DNA of 64,000 bases from Telopea speciosissima. Taxonomy: Eukaryota; Streptophyta; Magnoliopsida; Proteales; Proteaceae. The notes under the pieces are model-generated. The model was not told the DNA's origin, did no database searches, and was given only the letters and a program-made list of their open reading frames with translations. The translations under genes and the position numbers were made by a program. The stretch spans positions 10,434,001 through 10,498,000 of the forward strand of contig NC_057916.1 in the NCBI RefSeq assembly GCF_018873765.1, read 5' to 3'. This document shows, piece by piece, positions 48,801-56,800 of this stretch (the first letter of the stretch is position 1; the number at the start of each line of letters is the position of its first letter).

Positions 48801-50458
48801 GTTATCTTTTATTACTTAATACATCTTTTCTTTTCCCATAAAAAAAAAGAAAAGAAATGTGACTAGTAACATACCTCAGGGCCATTAAAGACAGAAGGCT
48901 CATTCATGTCATTCCAAATGTACAAGGAAGGAGTTGAACCGACATAGTTCTGGAAAGAAAACTTCTCAGCCCACCACGATCGGATTTCCGGATTTAATGT
49001 ATCTGGATAAGAAGAAGCACCAGGCCAGCACCACCCATCAAAATCCTTTCCAGTGGCATCCTTCACATAATATCCCTTTTGGGTAGCCTCTTTGTGCAAG
49101 GGGAAGGACTCATCTCGCTTAATATGAGGATCAACAATTGTAACCATATGCCTACCCTTTGCAGCCAGCTTGTTCTGCATCTGTTCAGGATGGGGGAAGA
49201 GCACCCTGTCCCAGGTGAAATATTTCTTCCCATCAGTGTGTTCAATGTCGAGCCAGAGGACATCGTAGGGAATGTCGAATTCATCGAATTTGGAATCGAC
49301 CTGCTCAACATCCTCCTCATCTCTATAGTTCCATCTACACTGGTGATAACCAGTTGCAAAATGCTGTGGCATTGCAAGTGTCCCAGTAACACTAGCATAC
49401 TGTCTCATAACATCCTTTGGCCCTGGACCTACGAAAAAGAATGCATCCACAACGCCTGCCTCACTCATCCACAGCGTGTCAATCCGACCTTGAGATGAAG
49501 GAAGAACGATCCCAGACTCGGAGTCCCAGCCAGTGCCCAAAACATCAATCTGCATCTCAGCAGCATTCAACCAGAAAAACCCAGAAGTCCCGTGACCTTT
49601 GCCGTGAGAAAGCATGTAAGGTATTGATCCATAAAGCCCAAAAGGAGAATCATGGAGGTACTCGAAAACATCAAGGTTGAAGAGTCTGTAAGGCTCCGAA
49701 AATTCCACCCCTGGACCTCTGGTAGGCTTCAATGCGAAGCTTGAAGCACGTTCTGGGATCCCATAAACGAAATCCGCTCCATAGAAAGATACATCGAAGC
49801 TAATCGATTGAGGGCCAAAAGGCCTGGTGTCAGTGTGGGTCCTGAACCTCTCCTCCCAATCTTCATCCTCTTTCTTCTTCCTCAACTGCTCAAAATCAAA
49901 GAGACCATGTGAATTCAACGACAATACTCGATCACCACCTTTATTACGAACGTAAACTTCAAAAGGATCGTGGCGAAGAACAGCTTCATAAGCATCCGAG
50001 AGATAAAGAATCGAAGAAGGAGCAGAATCGCCATCAAGCACCTCCGTCGAAGCCCTCTGCAACCAGAGCTTCTTGTCATCAAAATCGGACAGAACCACAT
50101 CGGGCACCTCGAATCGCTTCTTTGGAGGATCCAAGCTCGGATCCTCATCAATCTTTAACCTCAAGATGCCATTCTGATACGCAGATAATTTAAGAATCAA
50201 TGGTTTCACGGGCTCCTCTTGTTCTCCTTTCGCTTCTTCAGCATTCTTAGGTTGGAGCTTGGCGGTGAGGTCACCGTCATTAATGGCGACATCGGTCGCA
50301 ATGAGAGTGCAAGATCCGGGCTTTCTAGATCGAGCTCTCTTGCAAAAAGGGGTTTGGTTACAGTTCCTGAACTCATCTTTCTTCCATGAGAAGACCGAGC
50401 TCTGTTGCATTAGTAGCAGCAGAAGCAGCAAAGTCGCAGCTCTCGTCACCGACGCCAT
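24894..50458 (-). CDS. ER glucosidase II alpha subunit (GH31)
   Basis: Catalytic subunit of the ER enzyme that removes the two inner alpha-1,3 glucoses from N-glycans during glycoprotein quality control; orthologue of Arabidopsis RSW3/PSL5. Six exons (minus): 48875-50458, 32587-32860, 32280-32415, 26398-26608, 26090-26293 and 24894-25262, joining in phase to 925 residues, close to the roughly 920 of Arabidopsis. A signal peptide covers about residues 1-24 (hydrophobic LLLLLLL core). The GH31 nucleophile is D517 in WNDMNEPS and the acid/base D593 in WTGDNSADW, 76 residues apart as in animal glucosidase II. There is no C-terminal HDEL (it ends WIIKIL), as expected because the beta subunit retains it in the ER. 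Intron 1 is 16,014 bp and intron 3 is 5,671 bp, both loaded with transposons; introns 2, 4 and 5 are 171, 104 and 827 bp. All exon junctions use GT-AG. The coding exons look intact. Confidence 0.95.
27888..28215 (-). mobile_element. LINE 3'-end fragment, antisense
   Basis: Begins with a poly-T run followed by GGATGAATAAAAAATTC and an A/G-rich stretch. This is the usual look of a plant L1-type LINE 3' end in reverse orientation; a related TTTTGGATGAATGAAAA start occurs at 52707-52735. No domain is readable. It abuts the RTE fragment at 28222. Confidence 0.35.
28222..29302 (+). mobile_element. RTE-clade LINE, 5'-truncated, decayed
   Basis: Plus-strand reverse transcriptase pieces of the plant RTE type: [54 protein letters not shown] (catalytic FADD retained), and the C-terminal [18 protein letters not shown]. 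The body contains stops and frame changes, so it is dead. The 3' end is the family hallmark CCCCATTTAGTTGGAATAAG followed by a (TTG)n tail at about 29283-29300. The 5' part of the element is missing. It lies in intron 3 of glucosidase II, antisense to that gene. Confidence 0.85.
29303..30904. other. Intron 3 spacer between two RTE fragments
   Basis: No recognised element. A block at about 29777-29822 (CAACCATCGGTTTCTAGG and following) repeats the block at about 27850-27895 on the far side of the first LINE pair. Pyrimidine-rich sequence around 29740-30060 looks like the leader of a decayed retroelement but has no diagnostic ends. Confidence 0.4.
30905..32150 (+). mobile_element. Second RTE-clade LINE fragment, decayed
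   Basis: A second plus-strand RTE copy that starts further upstream in the element than its neighbour. Readable pieces are [24 protein letters not shown], a [18 protein letters not shown]-like stretch, [18 protein letters not shown] and [14 protein letters not shown], where the catalytic FADD reads FIDD. The 3' end carries CCCATTTAGTTGGGATAAGG but no clean (TTG)n tail. It is interrupted by stops and frame changes, and is more decayed than the copy at 28222-29302. Confidence 0.8.
33127..33259. mobile_element. MITE with long inverted ends, 133 bp
   Basis: The left end GGCTTCCTTTCCATTTG and the right end read from the other strand, GGCTCTGTTTGTTTCCAG, begin an inverted repeat of about 40 bp that continues through CATGTAAAA in both arms. 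Ends of the GGCTCTGTTTGTTTCC type suggest PIF/Harbinger or a related family. The target duplication is unclear (TA at most). Confidence 0.55.
34186..35275 (+). mobile_element. Copia fragment: short LTR, primer site, gag start
   Basis: Fossil piece. A putative LTR at 34186-34359 runs from TGTAGCCGC to CTAACA, with a TATAAATAAAGG motif and a hairpin AGCCGACTC/GAGTCGGCT near 34226-34252. The Copia primer-binding site TGGTATCAGAG follows directly at 34360. Downstream, about 34890-35270, the plus strand encodes the start of a Copia gag (for example [14 protein letters not shown] and [11 protein letters not shown]). The element is broken and stops where a Copia piece in the opposite orientation begins. 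Confidence 0.7.
35276..36835 (-). mobile_element. Copia pol (integrase) fragment, opposite orientation
   Basis: Fossil piece on the minus strand, reading right to left: a GAG-pre-integrase region near 36720-36835, then the integrase core ([40 protein letters not shown]) at about 36250-36660, then its C-terminal part ([12 protein letters not shown] and [10 protein letters not shown]) at about 35380-35640. About 600 bp of unrelated sequence (near 35650-36250) sits inside the integrase. The piece is broken and no LTR was found for it. It meets the plus-strand gag fragment head to head. Confidence 0.75.
35645..36250. repeat. Insertion inside the Copia integrase, with short tandem repeat
   Basis: Sequence unrelated to Copia separates the two recognisable integrase parts. 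It contains two tandem copies of a unit of about 67 bp (35845-35911 and 35912-35980), each starting TACAGATATGG and including TCAATCACTCCATCATA. Short inverted words at the two edges (TAATGCAGCC at about 35648 and GGCTGCATCA at about 36253) could be element ends, but the superfamily is unknown. Confidence 0.4.
36836..37876. repeat. 1.04-kb fold-back inverted repeat (hairpin)
   Basis: Two arms of about 470 bp are imperfect inverted copies across 36836-37310 and 37400-37876. The left edge AAATAATTATAAT pairs with the right edge ATTATAATTATTT. Further matched words include GAATCATCG/CGATGATTC, CACAAATGAGAAGATGCA with its complement, and CTAGTGCTTTTCGGCTCAGC with its complement near the loop. The loop holds a direct repeat of GTTATGGAATCTTATCAC (near 37307 and 37339). 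Arm differences are mostly small indels and homopolymer changes. No coding frame and no clear target duplication. A Foldback-type transposon or an inverted duplication of another sequence are both possible. Confidence 0.85.
38558..39291. mobile_element. GATAC-rich hAT-like element nested in the LINE
   Basis: A 734-bp insertion with ends CATGGTTTAAAGTATC and, on the other strand, CAAGGTTTAAAGTATC, flanked by a perfect 8-bp duplication GACATATG (38550-38557 and 39292-39299). The LINE reading resumes directly after it. An 8-bp duplication points to hAT. The left third and the right end are unusually rich in CGATACGTATCGG-type words, which are themselves palindromic and could form many local hairpins. 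No transposase is seen. Confidence 0.85.
42161..43049 (+). repeat. 5' LTR of the Gypsy element
   Basis: An 889-bp LTR running from TGATGTAAAC to GATTACATTA, with short inverted ends TGATGTAA/TTACATTA. It contains a short repeat of GTAGGGATTCTTCCCTACAC type near its start and TATATAATG near 42463. It is directly followed by the primer-site region TTTGGTATCGAGCC. Confidence 0.88.
47764..48660 (+). repeat. 3' LTR of the Gypsy element
   Basis: An 897-bp LTR, nearly identical to the 5' LTR, preceded by the purine-rich GAGAAGGGGGGAGT. It differs most visibly by a 9-bp TTTTATTTG-type indel near 47900 and about 20 substitutions. It is followed by the CTTAC duplication and then the rest of the LINE. 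Confidence 0.88.
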
Positions 50459-50879
50459 GGCCGAGATTAAAATTTCCAGAGGTGGTTAGGTTAGAACCAT
50501 TAACCAGCCATTCTTCTCTTTAACTGATTCATCCACTCTTGAAGCTCTCTGCTCTCGCAAGTCCTAAATCCAGAACATATGAAGTTGGAGTTTCAGACAT
50601 TTTGTACTATCATATTATGTTGCTTTAAGATACACCGTATCGTAACCCTCTTATCCTATGATCAATTTTTGAGACTCAACCTGAAAATCAAGACCGTTTA
50701 TTTCTTATGTCAGTTAAAAACTTAGACCGTTGAAGTATAGAATTAAGCCACGTTACCTGGGATTTATAGACCGTCACTATGGTATACTACCCTAACCTGA
50801 GACTGATCCTCCTCTATTAAGGGCGGGAAAAGAAGAGCGTATAGCACAGAGGGAGAGAGGGAGAGAGAGAGAGAGAGAG
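50459..50879. promoter_or_regulatory. Bidirectional promoter, glucosidase II / RFC4
   Basis: Only 421 bp separate the glucosidase II start codon (minus, 50458) from the RFC4 start codon (plus, 50880), so the two genes share one head-to-head promoter. No clear TATA box is seen on the RFC4 side; a GA-rich tract at about 50851-50879 forms the RFC4 leader. An E2F-like site sits at 50822-50830. Confidence 0.75.
50822..50830 (+). promoter_or_regulatory. E2F-type site (GGCGGGAAA)
   Basis: GGCGGGAAA is the complement of the TTTCCCGCC form of the E2F/DP consensus. It lies 50 bp upstream of the RFC4 start codon. Plant DNA-replication genes, including clamp-loader subunits, are known E2F targets, so S-phase control of RFC4 is plausible. 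Confidence 0.55.
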
Positions 50880-53800
50880 ATGGCGCCTGTGTTGCAGAGT
50901 TCTCAGCCTTGGGTGGAGAAATAGTATGAATCTTTGGCTTCCTTTCTCTTTCTGATTCTGAAGAATATGATTTTTATTTTTAAATTTTTTTGGGTTAATT
51001 TAACAGTCGACCAAAGCAAGTGAAGGATGTAGCTCACCAGGAAGAGGTAGTTCGGGTCCTCACCAATACCCTCGAGACTGCGAATGTGAGTTTTTGAGAA
51101 TTGTTTGTTTGTTGGGTTTCTAATTTCTCGCTTTGCTTAGTCAGCTCTGAGACCTTCCGGTCGTTTCTCAGATTGTGATTTGATGACCAATCTTATTCTG
51201 CAGTGCCCCCACATGCTCTTCTATGGTCCTCCTGGAACCGGCAAGACTACTACAGCGCTCGCTATTGCCCATCAGCTGTTTGGGTAGGCCATGATTTCTT
51301 ATATGGGAACTCTTTATCAAATTCATTAAACAATTTGATCTTGTGATGCCAGTTTTGCACTTATAGTTGATTGAAATATGAGAGGATTAATATCAAAACC
51401 AAGATTAATTAGTTGAGCACTGGAAATTATTTTCATTGTAAACAAGGGAAATGCAGGAAATGAACTGGAAGTTTGGTTTAGAAATAATCGTCATAGGGTG
51501 GAGAATTTACAAGTATAACTAATGCATTGGAAATTCCAAGTGATAGGATTGTCAAAATTCTGAAATTGATGAATTAGAGGTCACGTTGAAGCTGGAATTG
51601 GTCTGATGTTTATCAGGGCAAAAAGTTGTCTATTCTTATGTTAGAATAAGCTGAATTACTCAGTTTACCTGTTCAATGTGATATTATTGGGATAATGACA
51701 CATACTTTATATTAAATTTTCTGCGACCTGCATTCCTTAATTCATTCTTTTTTTAGATGGTTTTGGTTTATATGCCAAGGTCCTTGGGAATATTTTCACT
51801 GAGAAATTCACATATCCAGATGAGATGGCAGTGAACCTTACCAATTCAAAAAGATGGGGGGTAGAAAGAAGCAGAAAAGAAAGAAACAAAGAAAAGGTAA
51901 TGGACCTCCATTAGGCTGCAAGAGTTTAATGTCTAGAAGTAGATAAACAGATTTTGGACGTGTAAAACTTTGAGCAAAAACAGAAGTCCCTTTACCCTTG
52001 TCTACTACTTCATTGTTCAAAGAGGGGGTCTAATGTAGTTTGGTATATGCAAAAGTCAATTCTAGATGAAGAGTTATCTGGAACTCAAAAGCAATTTCAT
52101 CTGAGGTTTGTACTTTTCAAATGCCCTACCATAACATGCAGATAATTAAGCTATCCTACATAATAACTGAACCCCATAGCAATTATACTCATCTTTCTCA
52201 AATGCAGATGATGATGTCACGTCACATCCCCAGCTGATATACTTTAGCATCTGTGGATCATTAATGCATTCCTAACTATTCACAGATTCAGCCATCCTCA
52301 TATTGACAGTTTAGTTCCCTATTTTCTATTAATCATATTTACTTGAAAGCTCTCAATGAGATGACTCACATGATATGTGTTGGCAATGGTGTCTGTACAT
52401 CTGGGAATCCTTCATAAGTCCAATGGGAAAGGGCCTGGACTGTTGGTCCGAGAAATTTGGTTACCATTTGAAAATATATTACCATTCATACCATGGTCAC
52501 TCACTTCTATCATTCTATTTCCAAATGTGTGTACAATGCACAATAGTGTCTCTGTTTTCCCTCAAGATGCAAAAGACAGCTTGGAGATATAAAAACCAGA
52601 GTTGTCACGGTGTCTAAGTGATCCTAGCGTGGCACCTAAAGGATGCCTGGATGCCTAGGCGTCACCTTGACTTATATAATAGAAACAACTCATGTAGATT
52701 CATAGTTTTTTTTTTTTTTGGATGAATGAAAATTTAAATTACGAAGAGGAGATTCAAAGTTCATTGCTTAATGAGCTAAAAACTGTCAATTTAGATGATT
52801 TTTTAGTATTGTCTGAGTTCATTGAGTGTTATCAAATAAGTGTGTGCCCTCCTAATTATGGAACATTTTTGCAGACCTGAACTTTACAAATCTAGAGTGC
52901 TAGAGCTCAATGCAAGTGATGACCGCGGGATCAATGTTGTTCGAACCAAGATCAAGGATTTTGCTGCTGTTGCTGTAGCTTCTGGTGCTCGTCAGGGGTA
53001 TACTTCCGTCTATTGTGTTCTCACTTTGGTTATTAGAATTTAGTTCCTATGTTTTCATTTCAACTTTTTTTCTTCTTTTTTCCTCAATTTTAGGGGTTAT
53101 CCATGCCCACCCTACAAAATCATTATCCTAGATGAGGCTGATTCAATGACTGAAGATGCTCAGGTATGTTGAACGATAATCCTCCATTACTTCTTAAGTA
53201 CTGATTTGTGAAACACTGATGGATGCCCTGACAGATAAAATGTGAACTTCTCCATGTATCTACTGCAGAATGCATTGCGTCGTACGATGGAAACTTACTC
53301 CAAAGTTACAAGATTCTTTTTCATCTGTAATTATATCAGCAGGTGTGTCTTTTCTACTATCTTTATGTGTTTCCCATTGTTACCATAAACTACAAAGGAT
53401 TATGCAGGAACAATTTTGATAAATTAATTCGTTAGGTGATCATGTTATATCTTTTGCAGGATAATAGAGCCACTTGCTTCTAGATGTGCCAAGTTTAGGT
53501 TCAAACCACTTTCAGAAGACGTCATGAGCAGCCGCATTTTGCACATTTGTAGAGAAGAGGGCCTCAATCTGGATTCAGAGGTCAGGGCTATTGTTTTTTT
53601 TTTTTTTTTTTCCCTTCTAATTTTAATAAAAAATATGAGTTCGGAGTGTTCCAATATAAAACTAGAATCATAGCATCCAGTGCTAGGTTTAACTTCTGTA
53701 TAAATGGTATCACTTCAATGTAGGCTCTTTCAACCTTAAGTTCAATCTCTCAGGGTGATCTTCGACGGGCCATAACATACTTGCAGGTTATAGTCAGAAC

Positions 53801-56800
53801 ATTTTTTTCTTCTATATCATTGATTGAAGTTTCTGATTGCTTCGCTCTCATTTTATAATAATGCAATAATACCACATGCCTTACAGTCTTTATAGATTGA
53901 CATTACAAGAAAGACCATTTTAAATCTTTGACAAAGTCGAGTACTGGCTATATCTTGATAGTCCTTTTTTTCTCTTGAGATCTGTTTCTCTCTCTCAGTT
54001 TTGAATCTGTGGGGATGTCTGCCGAGGCACATTGGCCCTAAGTCAGCTCCGGCTTGTGAGTGAAAAATTGGAGTTGGTGTTTCCTTCTCAAAAATAAGAT
54101 AGTAGGACACTACAGTAAGCTTTTCTTGTTAGTAATGGACTGAGCTTTCAGGATTTGGCAAAGTATGTTTGTATTGAGTATGAGAACTAGTTTAGAGGGA
54201 TGAATTGATTATTAGTTGCAATGGAAATTGTACTCCTTGAAGAGTTTTTCTTCATGAACAGAGAGTGGAAGCAAGTTGCGCCTTGGTGCTATTATGCCTG
54301 CAAGAGGTACTTTGGCTGGCCATATAGGAAGTGTATTTGCTGCAAGGGGCTTTCCAATATTCTGAATTCTGGGCAACAACTGATTGAACTCTTGATATGT
54401 TCTAGGGTAGATAGGATAGGGTTAATAGAACACAATCCCCACAGGTCAGAAACACAATGATCCAATGACCAAACACAATATGGCAGAATAGGAAAAATCA
54501 AATAAAACAAATCCAACAGTCGAATGTAGCTGAAATTTGGATCAAATAATCCTCCTACTAGGGTGATAAGTCCCTCCGAAAATCAAGCAAATCCAAGGGT
54601 GGGATCTGCTGCAATGATAGGTAACAGAAAATAGAAACTTAGCACAGGTCTGATGAAATTCGAAGTAAAGACACTCAAGATACTACCAGGGAGGAAAAAT
54701 GTACTAGAGGAATCAATCGAAGGGTTGCATTGCCCAAAATTTCCCTGCAGCCAAAGTAGAAGGTTAGCATGAACAGTGACAACAGAATTGTACAACAGAA
54801 AATATCAGTAGCATACGATGACCAGAACAGTGGGAGAAAGCAGATGGAATATCAGATATAACTCTAGAATCGTGGGCTGAAAAGGAGGTCAATCAGAACA
54901 ACAAGAAAACTTGGACTGACAGAAGCCATGGATGATCAAAGCACTAAGAAACCTGCAGGAATGATTATAGCAACACAGAAGTAGCAATAGGTCACTAAAA
55001 ATCAAGAATAACAAGTGAAACTCCAAGAAGACAGCCACGGTTTTACCTGGCTGGAGACTGATTAACAGATTAGTAATGGAAGATAAAATAAGAGAAAGAA
55101 GAGAGAGATGATCCGGCTTCACCACCAGGACCTAGGCTAGACCACCAACCTCTTCAAAGGATTCACAACCTTTGGCTGTTGTGACATCACCACAGGAGCA
55201 AAGCTTAATGTTGGACTGGGTCACTTGTAACCTAATCCACAATAGGATCACAGGTACTGTCAAAACCAAGTGAAAACAGTTGGCTATAACACCCTATTCC
55301 AGCAACAGATAATAGGTGACAGTCCCAATATTAATATACTGACCTAGGGCTATTAGTACTGATGTAACCACAGGTATGAAACAAAGATATATCCACTGGA
55401 ATATCTTACTACAAAAGACAAGCAGCAAGTGAAAACATTGCTGTTGGCAGAGGACTGACAGGCTATTAACCAGAACAATAAACCGGTTCTCAAAATAGTA
55501 ACTAAACAACTCAGATGGGAGAGATCTTCCAATCAAGGCGTAGGGTTAAGTAGGATAGAACAACACTCTAAAAATTCAACCCTTGTTCATGGCTGGATCA
55601 TGAGTTATCCTAGGAATTCAAAAAGATAGATGGGATGATCCAACCCTTGTTCAGAAATAGTAACTTAACTCCTTAGGAAGATCCAATCATGGGATGATCA
55701 AAAAACTTTAAGCAAAGGTAGTCTATGGCCCAGAGAAGAATATACCCAAAACTGAACTCAATCTAATGGCTAGATTAGAAGAAAACGTCTATGAAATTTT
55801 ATGTCCAGAAAACCCAGATTTGATGGAGCTGCAGGTAACTTATGAACCTTCAGTCACAGCCTATATTGATGGATCACAGGAACCTCCTTCACATGTATCA
55901 GCAGTAGTACTAGAGCAGAGTAAGACGGCCACAAAATCTTCTGTAGTAACTGATTGCAGTTGCAATGGAAATAGTAACTAACAGTGAAAGGATAGAAGAG
56001 AAGAAGGGGGGATATGACCAAGGCGTCTCACCTATTGCCTTGGTCAGTCTCTCACTAACCTAGGTTTCTCACCTAAAGCTCAATATTTTTCACAGCCTTG
56101 GCACAAAACCAAATTCTAATTCATCTTCTAATCATGAGGGTAGGCACTATGGCCCATTTATAAGTGCTTGTAGCACTCTGACAGAAAAAAAGGACGTACC
56201 CAGTGCACGAGGCTCCCACCACTGTGGGGTCTGGTGAGGGTCATATTGTACACAGCCTTACACCTGCATTCGCTGCACTCTAACAGAAAATTGAAAGTAA
56301 ATAAAAGAGTTCCACACATATAGTGGGAGCCTTGTACAATAAGAAACTTAAATAAAGGAAAGATAGCCTAAGATCTAAGTAATATCTACTTAAAACTAAA
56401 AATAGGAGCTCCAGAACCTATTTGGACTTATAGAATAAGCCTGTTACAATAGAAAACTCAAAATTACTTAGTCCATGACTCATATAACCTTGGGGAACTT
56501 AAATTTGAGCCTAACTTATTTAACCGCAGGCTCAATTTGACCCAAAAAAAAATGAGCCAAATCCAAATCCGAAAATTATATCTTTCTTTGATCTACATCA
56601 AAGCTTCATAAGAAAATACATCTTATTTTCTTGTCAAAATTGTTGGAGTTATCTCCCCTTTCTCTTTTATTTATGACAGCCAAAAGGCATTACAAGAAAA
56701 AGAATGTCTTAACTTTCTGCTTGGCTGCCAAGCAAACACTAAAAGGATTCCTTTTAGAAAGAATCCTGAGCTATTTCAAGGAAAATACAAAGCAAATAAA

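Larger units (their letters stand above)
37984..48850 (+). mobile_element. L1-type LINE split by two later insertions
   Basis: LINE in plus orientation, antisense to glucosidase II, 5'-truncated. Order: end of the endonuclease ([12 protein letters not shown], near 38060), a linker to about 38557, a hAT-like insertion, then LKAPGFDGF and the reverse transcriptase ([18 protein letters not shown], then FADDTFIFY near 40310), a zf-RVT region ([18 protein letters not shown], about 41340-41540) and RNase H (41880-42155). A Gypsy element follows, and the LINE resumes at 48666 to a T/A-rich 3' end with a poly-A tail near 48840-48850. Candidate target duplication: AGAAATGTAACTA (37971-37983) against AGAAATGTGACTA (48853-48865), 12 of 13. 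Stops and frame changes show that it is dead. Its end lies about 20 bp from the exon 1 splice donor. Confidence 0.85.

Noticed and set aside
49063-49680. Open frames antisense or out of frame within glucosidase II exon 1
   Set aside because: Shadows of a strongly supported GH31 coding exon.
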